A stretch of DNA of 64,000 nucleotides, from positions 186,001 to 250,000 of the forward strand of contig NZ_PGFB01000001.1 in NCBI RefSeq assembly GCF_002797855.1. Direction: 5' to 3'. A program made the position numbers and the translations under genes. The notes beneath the pieces were generated by a model, which worked only from the letters and a program-made list of their open reading frames with translations, was not told the DNA's origin and did not search any database. Source of the stretch: Compostimonas suwonensis. Its GTDB lineage: Bacteria; Actinomycetota; Actinomycetes; Actinomycetales; Microbacteriaceae. Of the stretch, positions 36,145-44,461 are shown one piece after another; the stretch's first letter is position 1; each line of letters starts with the position of its first letter.

Positions 36145-36873
36145 CTACAGCGTGAAGTCGCTCTGCGTCTCGACCACGACCGGCGCCTGCTCGCGCGCCG
36201 GCTGGTCGCTGTACGTCGAGGTCACGAGGATGGGCATGTGGTCGGAGGTGCCCCGCGGCAGGGTCTCGATGCTGTCGATGCGCAGGCCCACGGATGTCGC
36301 GAGGTCGAAGTGCCCGCGGAAGAACTTGTACCGCGTGTACGTCCTGCTGTCGCTGAGGCTGAGGTCGTAGCCCGACTCCTTGACCTTGTCGCTCAGGTGG
36401 TCTTTGAAGATCGGGTAGTTGTAGTCGCCCACCATAAGCGTCGGCAGACCCGGCCCCAGGATGCGCAGCTCGCCGAGCGCGGAGTGGATCTGCTTGCGCC
36501 GCAGGGAGTTGAGGGCGGTGAGCGGCGCGGCGTGGAAGGAGGCGACGACGAGCTCGCGCTGCGACTCGTGGTCGACCAGCCGTGTTCCGATGAGGCGCTC
36601 GTGGGCGGGCCGCAGCACCATGTCGTGCAGCGACTTCTTGAGCGCGAAGGTCTGCGTCTTCGCCGCGGCGAAGCGGTCTTTGCGGTAGTAGAGGGCGAGA
36701 CCGAGCCGGTTGCGCGTCGTCGAGTCGGCGAGGTGCAGGATGCCGATCTCCGCCGGCAGCTCGAGCGTGTCGCACTCCTGCAGGCAGAGCACGTCGGGGT
36801 CGTAGCGCTCTGCGAGGGCGACGAGCTCGCCGCTCGCCCTGTTCTTGCGGAGGTTGTAGCTGATGACCCTCAC
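36145..36873 (-). CDS. Endonuclease/exonuclease/phosphatase-family protein
   Basis: A 242-residue protein with the EEP fold: ISYNLRKN at the start, VLCLQECD with the metal-binding Glu, VVASFHAAPL, MVGDYNYPI with Asp/Asn, and the C-terminal TSDHMPILV with catalytic Asp-His. Family members cut phosphodiester bonds in nucleic acids, phospholipids or small phosphates. The GTG at 36873 has an AGG 6 nt upstream; a GTG at 36885 is an alternative. No signal peptide is visible, so it is probably cytoplasmic. Confidence 0.82.
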   Translation of the reverse strand: MRVISYNLRKNRASGELVALAERYDPDVLCLQECDTLELPAEIGILHLADSTTRNRLGLALYYRKDRFAAAKTQTFALKKSLHDMVLRPAHERLIGTRLVDHESQRELVVASFHAAPLTALNSLRRKQIHSALGELRILGPGLPTLMVGDYNYPIFKDHLSDKVKESGYDLSLSDSRTYTRYKFFRGHFDLATSVGLRIDSIETLPRGTSDHMPILVTSTYSDQPAREQAPVVVETQSDFTL

Positions 36874-36934
36874 GACGGACCTCACTCCCGCTCGGTGGAC
36901 GACATCCAGCCTACGTCCGTTCTCACTCCGGATG

Positions 36935-37006
36935 CGCCGGGCGCGGGGTTGTTCGCGAGCGACGAGCCCCGGTGAGGCGCGCTCGCGAACAACCCCGCGC
37001 CCGGCG
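36935..37006. repeat. 72-bp perfect palindromic repeat, TTGTTCGCGAGCG family, copy 1
   Basis: 27-bp arms (36935-36961 and 36980-37006) with an 18-nt loop ACGAGCCCCGGTGAGGCG. A second copy with the same core lies at 38002-38073. The two flank the NmrA-like gene. Confidence 0.85.
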
Positions 37007-37055
37007 GATGAGAGACCGGGGCGCATCGTGACTGCGCCTGCAGACGCCGTCACGG

Positions 37056-37928
37056 TCAACCCGCAGGGGCCTCGAAGGCGGCGCGATTCGCCGCGACCCA
37101 CTGGGCGAGGCTCGTCGGCGCCTGGCCGGTGAGCTCGCGGTAGGTGTCGGTCACGAGGTCGGCGTCGCCGCGCTTCCAGGCCGCGAAGTGCACCATGACG
37201 GCGGTGTCGACGGCCGACTCGGGAATGCCGACGTCGTGCACCATCATCTGGCGGAAGGCGGTCTCGGGCATGTCCTGGTAGGTGATCGTGCGGCCGAGCC
37301 CCGCCGTGAGCGCCTCCGCCATCTGCGTCATCGTGAGGGCCTCGGGCCCCGTGAGCTCGTAGTTCGCGCCCTGCTCGTCGCGGTCGGTCAGCACGACGGA
37401 TGCCGCACGACCCACGTCGTCCGCGGCGACGAGGCCCACGCGGCCGTCGCCCGCGCAGCCGAAGATCATGCTCGCCTGCTCGATGCCGCCCGCCTGCTGC
37501 AGCAGGCTCGTCTCCATGACCGAGTTCGGCGAGACGAGGGACCAGCGCAGCCCCGAGTCGCGCAGCGCCTGGATGCTCGCGCGATGCTGACCGTCGAGCT
37601 CTTCGCCCGGTTGGTGCCTGACGGCTCCCCACAGCTTCACGATGCGCCGCACGCCCGCCCGCTTCGCGGCGTTCAGGGCGTTCGTCTCGCGCTCCAAGAC
37701 GCGGTCGTCCATGGGCGTCACCACGAAGACGGTGTCGACGCCGGCGAAGGCCGCCGTGAGGGTCTGCGGCTGGTCGAGGTCGCCCACCGCGACATCCGCC
37801 CCGGATGCCGCGACCGCGGCGGCATGGGCCTCGGAGTGCACGAGCGCCCGCACCTCGGCACCCCGCGCCCTCGTCTCGCGCAGCACGCGGCTGCCGAACA
37901 TTCCCGTCGAACCGAGGATCAGGATCAT
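37056..37928 (-). CDS. NmrA-like NAD(P)-binding protein
   Basis: A 290-residue atypical SDR: ILILGSTGMFGSRVLRE cofactor motif at the N-terminus, VGDLDQPQTL, TVFVVTP, RIVKLWGAV, and a C-terminal NmrA-type region (YQDMPETAFRQMM). Family members act as quinone or NAD(P)H reductases or as redox sensors. The start at 37928 has GGGAGG upstream. It stands alone between two copies of a 72-bp palindrome. Confidence 0.85.
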   Translation of the reverse strand: MILILGSTGMFGSRVLRETRARGAEVRALVHSEAHAAAVAASGADVAVGDLDQPQTLTAAFAGVDTVFVVTPMDDRVLERETNALNAAKRAGVRRIVKLWGAVRHQPGEELDGQHRASIQALRDSGLRWSLVSPNSVMETSLLQQAGGIEQASMIFGCAGDGRVGLVAADDVGRAASVVLTDRDEQGANYELTGPEALTMTQMAEALTAGLGRTITYQDMPETAFRQMMVHDVGIPESAVDTAVMVHFAAWKRGDADLVTDTYRELTGQAPTSLAQWVAANRAAFEAPAG

Positions 37929-38001
37929 GGCCGCCTCCCAGCATCTGCCGCCGATCCTACCGAGCGCGACCGCCGTGCGCGCCCCCGGGGCCCGAGTTTC
38001 T

Positions 38002-38073
38002 CGTCGAGCGCGGGTTTGTTCGCGAGCGACGAGCCCCGGCGAGGCGCGCTCGCGAACAACCCCGCGCTCGACG
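38002..38073. repeat. 72-bp palindromic repeat, TTGTTCGCGAGCG family, copy 2
   Basis: 27-bp arms (38002-38028 and 38047-38073), loop ACGAGCCCCGGCGAGGCG, one base different from copy 1's loop. The outer arms differ from copy 1 (CGTCGAGCGC here) but pair perfectly except at one base, so pairing is conserved while sequence changes. Confidence 0.85.
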
Positions 38074-38107
38074 GAGATGCCGGAGGAGGAGGAATAGCCT
38101 GGGGGCC

Positions 38108-39148
38108 ATGGACGCTTCAACCCGCATGCACAAGAAGATCGGCTACCTCTCCTTCGGTCACTGGCAGCCGATCCCCGGCTCGCAGACGCGGACGGCCCGG
38201 GACGCGCTCGTGCAGAGCATCGAGCTGGCGGTCGCGGCCGAAGAGCTCGGCATCGACGGCGCGTTCTACCGTGTGCACCACTTCGCCCGGCAGCTGGCAT
38301 CCCCGTTCCCGCTGCTGGCGGCGATCGCCGCACGCACGAGCCGCATCGAGATGGGCACGGGCGTCATCGACATGCGCTACGAGAATCCGCTCTACATGGC
38401 CGAGGAGGCCGCGGCGACCGACCTCATCTCCGATGGCAGGCTGCAGCTCGGCGTGAGCCGCGGCTCACCCGAGACCGCCCTGAACGGCTCGGAGGCCTTC
38501 GGCTACGTGCCCGAGGAGGGGCAGACGGATGCCGACGACGCCCGGGCCCGCACCGAGGTGTTCCGCGCCGCCATCGCCGGCGCCGGGGTCGCGCGCGCCA
38601 ACCCGCAGATGACCGGCACGACGGGGGCGCTCGCCATCCAGCCGCAGTCCCCCGGGCTGACCGACCGCATCTGGTGGGGCGCGGGCACCCGCGCGACCGG
38701 GGTCTGGACGGCCGAGCAGGGTATGAACCTCATGAGCTCGACGCTGCTCACGGAAGACACCGGGGTGCCGTTCGACGAGCTGCAGGCCGAGCAGATCCAG
38801 CTGTACCGCAGCGCATGGGCGGAGGCCGGCTGGGATCGCGAGCCGAGAGTGTCGGTGAGCCGCAGCATCCTGCCGATCGTCAGCGACCTCGACCGCGAGT
38901 ACTTCGGCGCGATGGCCCAGGGCGAGCGCCAAGACCAGGTCGGCCACCTCGACGGCGGGCTCGCGCGCTTCGGCAAGAGCTACGTCGGCGAGCCGGACGC
39001 GATCGCCGAGGAGCTCGCGCGCGACGCCGCGGTGCAGGATGCCGACACCCTCCTCGTGACCGTGCCCAACCAGCTCGGGGTCGGCTACAACGCCCACCTG
39101 CTCGAGACGATCGCGAAGCACATCGCCCCGGCCGCTGGATGGCGCTGA
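38108..39148 (+). CDS. LLM-class flavin-dependent oxidoreductase
   Basis: A 346-residue luciferase-like (TIM-barrel) flavoprotein: IGYLSFGHWQP, VAAEELGIDGAFYRVHHF, SRIEMGTGVIDMRYENPLYMAEEAA, GRLQLGVSRGSPE, and YVGEPDAIAEEL near the end. Members use FMNH2 or F420 to oxidise small organic substrates. The ATG at 38108 was chosen; ATG 38126 (MHKKIGY) is possible. No operon partner except the tiny gene 11 bp downstream. Confidence 0.88.
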   Translation: MDASTRMHKKIGYLSFGHWQPIPGSQTRTARDALVQSIELAVAAEELGIDGAFYRVHHFARQLASPFPLLAAIAARTSRIEMGTGVIDMRYENPLYMAEEAAATDLISDGRLQLGVSRGSPETALNGSEAFGYVPEEGQTDADDARARTEVFRAAIAGAGVARANPQMTGTTGALAIQPQSPGLTDRIWWGAGTRATGVWTAEQGMNLMSSTLLTEDTGVPFDELQAEQIQLYRSAWAEAGWDREPRVSVSRSILPIVSDLDREYFGAMAQGERQDQVGHLDGGLARFGKSYVGEPDAIAEELARDAAVQDADTLLVTVPNQLGVGYNAHLLETIAKHIAPAAGWR

Positions 39149-39158
39149 CGGTCGGGTC

Positions 39159-39380
39159 ATGGCCGGCACGAAGGACGATCGGATCAAGCGGCGGCGTCTG
39201 GCCGGCGCGCTGATCGGCGCCGGTTTCGACGAGGTGTTCAACCCGTCGGCGAAGTTCGGGCGGGAGACGTGGGAGGCGGCGCAGGATCTCTCGGTGCCGG
39301 TTCCGAGCCCCGGCGACGAACCCGATCTCGAGAGCGGGCGCATCGTGATCGTCGAGCCCCCGGACGCGGCTGAGCGCTGA
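39159..39380 (+). CDS. Small hypothetical protein
   Basis: A 73-residue ORF 10 bp after the LLM gene. It has a basic N-terminus (KDDRIKRRRLAGALIGAGFDEVFNP) and an acidic, Pro-rich end. Third-position GC supports coding. No family recognised; probably co-transcribed with the flavoprotein gene. No strong ribosome site is seen. Confidence 0.5.
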   Translation: MAGTKDDRIKRRRLAGALIGAGFDEVFNPSAKFGRETWEAAQDLSVPVPSPGDEPDLESGRIVIVEPPDAAER

Positions 39381-39440
39381 CGCGAGTCGTGCCGAACCGT
39401 TCGATGGGTGCCCCCGAGGAACGTTTCGCCGCGACTCGCG
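39381..39440. repeat. 60-bp palindromic repeat, CGCGAGTCG family, copy 2
   Basis: CGCGAGTCGTGCCGAACCGT at the left, and GAACGTTTCGCCGCGACTCG plus CG at the right, form imperfect inverted arms. It starts directly after the stop of the small gene. Same family as 27863-27922. Confidence 0.65.
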
Positions 39441-39500
39441 ACCGGAGCCGCCGGGCGGATAGCCTGGCAGCACGCACCGGCCCCCGCAGAAAGCAGCCCC

Positions 39501-40670
39501 ATGATCCCCGTCGACCCCGCCGCCCTCCTGCCCTCCGATTCCGCGGAGGCGACCCTCGTGGGCCGACTGTTCGACCCCGCCGACGGCGGACCGAGCGTCG
39601 TCACCGTGCGCGGTGACGAGCTCATCGACCTCACCCACCTCGCCTCGACGATGTCGGAGCTGCTCGACCGGCCCGACCTCGCCGAGCTCGTGCGCACCGC
39701 GGAGCCCCAGCGCACCTGGCCGCTCGCCGACGTGCTCGCGAACACCCTCGGCGAGCGCGACGACGTGCACCTGCTCGCGCCCGTCGACCTGCAGGTCATC
39801 AAGGCGGCGGGGGTGACCTTCGCGAAGAGCATGGTCGAACGCGTCATCGAGGAGCGGGCGGCCGGCGACCCGAGCAAGGCACTCGCCATCCGCGAGCGCA
39901 TCGACGCCGCCATCGGAGGCGCGATCAGCGGTGTCGCGCCCGGAACACCCCAGGCCGCCGAGGTCAAGCGCATCCTCGTGGCCGAAGGCCTCTGGTCGCA
40001 GTACCTCGAGGTCGGCATCGGCCCGGATCCCGAGATCTTCACCAAGGCACCCGTGCTCTCCGCGGTCGGGGCCGGGGCGCAGATCGGCGTGCTCGAACGT
40101 TCCACGTGGAACAACCCCGAGCCGGAGCTCGTGCTCGTCGTGACCTCCGACGGCCGTGCCGTCGGCGCCACCCTCGGCAACGACGTGAACCTGCGGGATT
40201 TCGAGGGCCGGAGCGCCCTGCTGCTCGGCGAGGCGAAGGACAACAACGCCTCGTGCGCGATCGGTCCGTTCATCCGCCTTTTCGACGACTCCTTCGATCT
40301 GGGGGCCGTCTCGACGCTCGAGATCGGGCTGCGCGTGACGGGCGACGACGGCTACCTGCTCGACGACTCCAGTTCCATGAGCCAGATGAGCCGCGAGCTC
40401 GGCTTCCTCGTCGAGCACACGATCGGCGCCCATCACAGCTACCCCGACGGCTTCGCGCTCTTCACGGGGACCCTCTTCGCACCGACGCGCGATCGGGATG
40501 AACCCGACATGGGCTTCACCCACCACCGGGGCGACGTCGTGAGCATCTCGACGCCGGCGCTCGGAGCCCTCGTCAACCGTGTGACGACGGCGGAGGCGGC
40601 GCCGGACTGGACATTCGGCATCCGCGCGCTCATCGCCAACCTGCAGGAGCGGTCGCTGCGCGTACGCTGA
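39501..40670 (+). CDS. Fumarylacetoacetate hydrolase-family enzyme
   Basis: A 389-residue FAH-fold protein: VTFAKSMVERVIEERA, VTSDGRAVGATLGNDVNLRDFEGRSALLLGEAKDNNASCAIGPF (conserved metal and substrate region), and a C-terminal LGFLVEHTI...GDVVSI barrel. Length and pattern are nearer to 2-keto-3-deoxy-pentonate dehydratases of the XylX type than to the shorter (about 280 aa) hydrolases, so it may dehydrate a 2-keto-3-deoxy sugar acid. That assignment is tentative. Four bases separate it from the DUF72 gene. Confidence 0.8.
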   Translation: MIPVDPAALLPSDSAEATLVGRLFDPADGGPSVVTVRGDELIDLTHLASTMSELLDRPDLAELVRTAEPQRTWPLADVLANTLGERDDVHLLAPVDLQVIKAAGVTFAKSMVERVIEERAAGDPSKALAIRERIDAAIGGAISGVAPGTPQAAEVKRILVAEGLWSQYLEVGIGPDPEIFTKAPVLSAVGAGAQIGVLERSTWNNPEPELVLVVTSDGRAVGATLGNDVNLRDFEGRSALLLGEAKDNNASCAIGPFIRLFDDSFDLGAVSTLEIGLRVTGDDGYLLDDSSSMSQMSRELGFLVEHTIGAHHSYPDGFALFTGTLFAPTRDRDEPDMGFTHHRGDVVSISTPALGALVNRVTTAEAAPDWTFGIRALIANLQERSLRVR

Positions 40671-40674
40671 GGGC

Positions 40675-41529
40675 ATGGCGGTCGCGCGGGTCGGGATCTC
40701 GGGGTGGCGGTACGCACCCTGGCGCGGCGGCGCGTTCTACCCGAAGGGGCTGCCCCAACGGCTCGAGCTCGAGTACGCCTCCGAGCGGCTGGACTCCATC
40801 GAGGTCAACGGAACCTTCTACGGCCTGCAGCGCCCGTCGAGCTTCGAGACCTGGCGCGACACGGCGCCGCCCGACTTCGTCTTCTCGGTGAAGGGCAGCC
40901 GCTACATCAGCCACATCCTCGGGCTGCGCGACGCGCGCACGGCGCTCGCCAACTTCTTCGCGCAGGGCCTGCTGGCCCTCGGCGAGAAGCTCGGCCCCGT
41001 GCTCTGGCAGCTGCCGGAGCGGCACGCCTTCGACCCCGGCGAGCTCGAGGCCTTCCTGCGCGAGCTGCCGAAGACCACGGGCGAGGCGAGTGCCTTGGCG
41101 CACCGGCACGACACGACCCTCAACGGGCGGTCGTGGCTCCGCACCGATCACGACCGTCCGCTCCGCCACGCCCTCGAGGTGCGCAACCTCGGTTTCGACG
41201 TGCCGCAGTTCTTCGACATCCTGAGCGAGAACGGTGTGAGCGCCGTGATGGCCGACACGGCGGGACGCTGGCCGTCATTCACGACGACGACCGCCGACTT
41301 CGTCTACGTTCGGCTGCACGGCTCGACGGAGCTGTACGCGAGCGGCTACGGCGACGACGAGCTCGACCACTGGGCACGGCGCATCCGGGGCTGGCTCTCG
41401 ACGGGCAAAGACGTCTACGTGTACTTCGACAACGACATGAAGGTTCGGTCGCCCGTCGACGCGATGGCCCTGCGCGAACGCCTCGGCGCGGCCACCGCGC
41501 GCAGCCCCGCACCGGCCGCCGAGTCGTGA
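40675..41529 (+). CDS. DUF72 family protein
   Basis: A 284-residue TIM-barrel-like protein of unknown function. Typical DUF72 features: GISGWRYAPWRG at the start, FYPKGL, LDSIEVNGTFYGL, FVFSVKGSRYISHI, FADFVYVRLHG-like strand and VYVYFDNDMK at the end. It follows the FAH-family gene by 4 bp and is probably co-transcribed. Biochemical function of the family is not established. Confidence 0.88.
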   Translation: MAVARVGISGWRYAPWRGGAFYPKGLPQRLELEYASERLDSIEVNGTFYGLQRPSSFETWRDTAPPDFVFSVKGSRYISHILGLRDARTALANFFAQGLLALGEKLGPVLWQLPERHAFDPGELEAFLRELPKTTGEASALAHRHDTTLNGRSWLRTDHDRPLRHALEVRNLGFDVPQFFDILSENGVSAVMADTAGRWPSFTTTTADFVYVRLHGSTELYASGYGDDELDHWARRIRGWLSTGKDVYVYFDNDMKVRSPVDAMALRERLGAATARSPAPAAES

Positions 41530-41560
41530 CGTCGCCCCTTCGATGCGCGCCGTCGCACCT

Positions 41561-41642
41561 CCCGACTTGCGCCAAATGGCCGTTCTGGGCCCTCGATGCC
41601 GGCCATATGGCGCGAGTCGAGAGGCATCTGCCGCAAGTCGGG
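41561..41642. repeat. 82-bp palindromic repeat, TGCGCCAAATGGCC family, copy 1
   Basis: Outer arms CCCGACTTGCG and CGCAAGTCGGG pair, and inner GCCAAATGGCC pairs with GGCCATATGGC. A second copy aligns without gaps at 42961-43042. It lies between the convergent DUF72 and kynureninase genes. Confidence 0.75.
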
Positions 41643-41701
41643 CCCGCCACGACCGGGTGTCAGGCCCACCGCGACCGGGCCCCGGTCCCACCGCATCCGG
41701 C

Positions 41702-42928
41702 TCAGAGCGCGAGCAGCTCCTCGCGGATCGCCTCGACGCCGAGGCGCAGCTCCGCGAAACTCGTCGAGAGCGGCGACAGGCCCAGGCGGATGCCGCGGGG
41801 CGCCCGGAAGTCGGGAACCACCCCGCGCCGCCACAGCCGCTCCACGACCTGCCGGAAGTCCGGGTGGTCGATGGACACGTGTCCGCCGCGCATCCCCACG
41901 GTGCGAGGTGAGGCGAGCTCGACCCCGAGCGGCACGAGCAGCTCGTCGGCGAGAGCGACCGCGTGCTCGGTGAGCGCCACCGACTTCTGCCGGATCGACT
42001 CCACCCCGACCGTGCCGAGAAGCGCGATCATGTCGCGCATCGCGAGCATCCCGACGATGGGCGGCGTGCCGCTCGTGAAGCGCCGGATGCCGTCGGCCGG
42101 CTCGTAGCCCGGGCCCATCTCGAAAGGCTGCCGCGAGCCGAGCCAGCCCTGGATGGGCTGCCGCAGCTCGTCCTGCAGCGACGAGCGCACGTAGGCGAAA
42201 GCCGGCGAGCCCGGCCCGCCGTTCAGGTACTTGTAGCTGCACCCGACGGCGAGGTCGACTCCCCAGGCGTCCAGCTCGGTCGGAACGACGCCGACCGAGT
42301 GGCAGAGATCCCAGAGCACGAGGGCTCCGGCGCGATGCACGAGCTCGGTCGTGGTCGCGACATCCGCCAGGAAGCCGGAGCGATAGGCGACATTGCTCAG
42401 CAGCACGAGCGCCGTGTCGCCGCCCACGGCCGCGGCGACCTGCTGCGCGCTCACGCCGCCCCGCACATCCGACTCGATCCAGCGGATCGTGCAGCCCGTC
42501 TCGGCCGCGATCCCCTCGATCACGTAGCGATCGGTGGGGAAGTTGTCGGTGTCGACCACGAGCTCCTGCCGGCCCGGTCGCGCCGTCACCGCCGCCCGGG
42601 CGAGCTTGTAGAGCAGAACGGTGGTCGAGTCGCCCACGAAGGTCTGGCCGGATGCCGCGCCCAGGGCCACCCGTGCGAGCTCGTCTCCCACGGCGAACGG
42701 CAGCTCGAGCCAGCCCTCGTCCCAGCCGCGGATGAGCCGACCGCCCCACTCCTCGAGTGCGAAGTCGCGCAGCCGGTCGGCGCTCGCGATCAGCGGGCGC
42801 CCGAGCGAGTTGCCGTCGAGATACGAGACGACGTCGGCCGAGCGCACGAAGAGCTCGCGATACCCGGCGAGCGCGTCGGTCTCGTCGAGCTGCGCGGTGC
42901 GATCGGCCGCGAATCGTGCTTCCACCAT
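41702..42928 (-). CDS. kynU: Kynureninase
   Basis: A 408-residue PLP enzyme that splits L-kynurenine to anthranilate and alanine. Conserved regions: YLDGNSLGRPL, WGGRLIRGWDEGWLELP, VGDSTTVLLYKL, LVLWDLCHSVGVVP with the PLP Asp, and GCSYKYLNGGPG with the Schiff-base Lys. Length is normal for the family. No tryptophan dioxygenase or kynurenine formamidase gene is in the window, so it may serve salvage of external kynurenine or be part of a dispersed pathway. Confidence 0.92.
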   Translation of the reverse strand: MVEARFAADRTAQLDETDALAGYRELFVRSADVVSYLDGNSLGRPLIASADRLRDFALEEWGGRLIRGWDEGWLELPFAVGDELARVALGAASGQTFVGDSTTVLLYKLARAAVTARPGRQELVVDTDNFPTDRYVIEGIAAETGCTIRWIESDVRGGVSAQQVAAAVGGDTALVLLSNVAYRSGFLADVATTTELVHRAGALVLWDLCHSVGVVPTELDAWGVDLAVGCSYKYLNGGPGSPAFAYVRSSLQDELRQPIQGWLGSRQPFEMGPGYEPADGIRRFTSGTPPIVGMLAMRDMIALLGTVGVESIRQKSVALTEHAVALADELLVPLGVELASPRTVGMRGGHVSIDHPDFRQVVERLWRRGVVPDFRAPRGIRLGLSPLSTSFAELRLGVEAIREELLAL

Positions 42929-42960
42929 GCTTCAGCCTATGGCCGCGGGGCGCTTCCCCG

Positions 42961-43042
42961 CCCGAGATGCGCCATATGGCCGAACCGGCTCACCGACATC
43001 GACCATTTGGCGTATGTGGATGGGCATTTCGCCGGGACTCGA
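42961..43042. repeat. 82-bp palindromic repeat, TGCGCCAAATGGCC family, copy 2
   Basis: Aligns gap-free to 41561-41642: TGCGCCATATGGCC and GACCATTTGGCGTA are the inner arms. The outer right arm has decayed (GGGACTCG). The two copies flank kynU. Confidence 0.65.
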
Positions 43043-43074
43043 ACCCCTCGAACCCCTTCACCGACTCGAACGCC

Positions 43075-44070
43075 TCAGCCGACGACGGATGCCGCGGCCG
43101 CCGGCTGCTCGGCGAAGATCCCGCGCAGCACGGCCAGGCTCTGCTCGTCGGAGTCGATGCCGCCGCCCTCGTGGTCGTTGTACGGCCACACGGTCATCTG
43201 CTTCGGGCCGGCGTAGTTGTTGTAGGCGCCGAAGACGGTCGACGGCGGGCAGGTGCTGTCCATGAGCGCCGCCGAGATCCAGGCCGGCGCCACGGCGCGC
43301 GCGGCGAAGTTGACGCCGTCGAAGTAGGCGAGCGTGGTGCGCACCGCCGCCGCCTCGGATCGGCGGACGGCCAGGTAGCGGCCGATCTCGCGATACGGGT
43401 CGTTGTCGGTGAAGGTCGTCGCGCGCGGGAAGTCGCACAGGAACGGCACGTACGACACGACCGCCGAGAGGTCGGGCACGAGCCCGGCGACCGCGAGCGC
43501 GAGCCCGCCGCCCTGGCTCTGGCCGAGTACCGCGACACGGCTCGGGTCGACGAGGTCGAGGGAGCGCGCGGCATCCACCGCCCGCACCGCGTCGGTGATG
43601 AGCCGGCGGTAGTAGTAGCTCTCGCGATCGGCGATGCCGCGCGTCATGAAGCCCGGGAACTGCGGCCCGGTGCCCGCCTCATCGGGGGTGTCGCCGACGG
43701 ACCAGCTCGAGCCCTGGCCGCGGGTGTCCATGTGGAAGTGCGCGAAGCCGGCCGAGGCCCAGATCAGCTTCTCGATGGCGTGGCCGCGGCCTCCGCCGTA
43801 GCCGACGAACTCCACGATCGTGGGAAGCGGACCGGTCGCCCCGGCGGGCACGCGCAGCCAGGCCTTGATCGGCTGGCCGCCGAAGCCCGGGAAGGTCACG
43901 TCGTAGACGTCGACCGTGACGAGTCCCGTGTCGACGAGGGCGACCGTGACGGGCGCCTCGACGGAGCGGCTCTCGGCGAGGGTGCGAGCCCAGAACTCGT
44001 CGAAATCGGCCGGATCGGTCTGAGCGCTGCGGTACTCGCGCAGCTGGTCTTCGGGGAGGTCGACGAACAT
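43075..44070 (-). CDS. Acetylxylan esterase / cephalosporin-C deacetylase family
   Basis: A 331-residue alpha/beta hydrolase of the AXE1 family: MFVDLPEDQLREYRS start, TFPGFGGQPIKAWLRVP, FVGYGGGRGH, DTRGQGSSW, nucleophile elbow GQSQGGGLAL, YDGVNFAARAVAPAW-type Asp region and YNDHEGG with the catalytic His. It removes acetyl groups from xylo-oligosaccharides or other acetyl esters. No signal peptide, so it probably acts on imported oligosaccharides. The start at 44070 matches family N-termini; an upstream ATG would add 10 unusual residues. Confidence 0.9.
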   Translation of the reverse strand: MFVDLPEDQLREYRSAQTDPADFDEFWARTLAESRSVEAPVTVALVDTGLVTVDVYDVTFPGFGGQPIKAWLRVPAGATGPLPTIVEFVGYGGGRGHAIEKLIWASAGFAHFHMDTRGQGSSWSVGDTPDEAGTGPQFPGFMTRGIADRESYYYRRLITDAVRAVDAARSLDLVDPSRVAVLGQSQGGGLALAVAGLVPDLSAVVSYVPFLCDFPRATTFTDNDPYREIGRYLAVRRSEAAAVRTTLAYFDGVNFAARAVAPAWISAALMDSTCPPSTVFGAYNNYAGPKQMTVWPYNDHEGGGIDSDEQSLAVLRGIFAEQPAAAASVVG

Positions 44071-44116
44071 GCCTTCAGCGTAGTGGCCGGGTCGCGGCAT
44101 CCACCAACCGTCGGGG

Positions 44117-44299
44117 TCAGAGCCGGCCGAGCTCGCCGTCGACGGGGTCGAGCCCCACCTCTTCGCCCTCGTCGAACTCGTCGCTCGGGTCTTCGACCAG
44201 ACGCTCGGCGTCGGGGATGCCCGGGGATTCGTCGTCGCGCCAGTCCGCCGGCTCCTCGGGAAAGTCGTCGTGGATGATCTCGTCGGTGCTTCGGTCCAT
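44117..44299 (-). CDS. Small acidic hypothetical protein
   Basis: A 60-residue, very acidic ORF (MDRSTDEIIHDDFPEEPADW..., many Asp/Glu). AGGGG lies upstream of the ATG; a GTG at 44320 could add 7 residues. Codon bias supports coding, and no domain is recognised. It lies between the esterase and peptide-transporter genes on the same strand. Confidence 0.5.
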   Translation of the reverse strand: MDRSTDEIIHDDFPEEPADWRDDESPGIPDAERLVEDPSDEFDEGEEVGLDPVDGELGRL

Positions 44300-44461
44300 C
44301 GCGCCCGCCCCTTCGCTCACCGCCCGACGCCCTCGAGCGTGCTCCCACGGTAGATCGCGCGCCGGGCACGCGCAACCGCCCGGGGTAGGCATCCGGGCCC
44401 AGACGCCGAGCTCGCGACATCCGGCCGACGGATCGGATCGCCCGCCTCGCCCGCCCTCGGC

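Noticed and set aside
36935-38073. Insertion sequence around the NmrA-like gene
   Set aside because: The flanking elements are palindromes of 72 bp, no transposase is present and no target-site duplication was seen.
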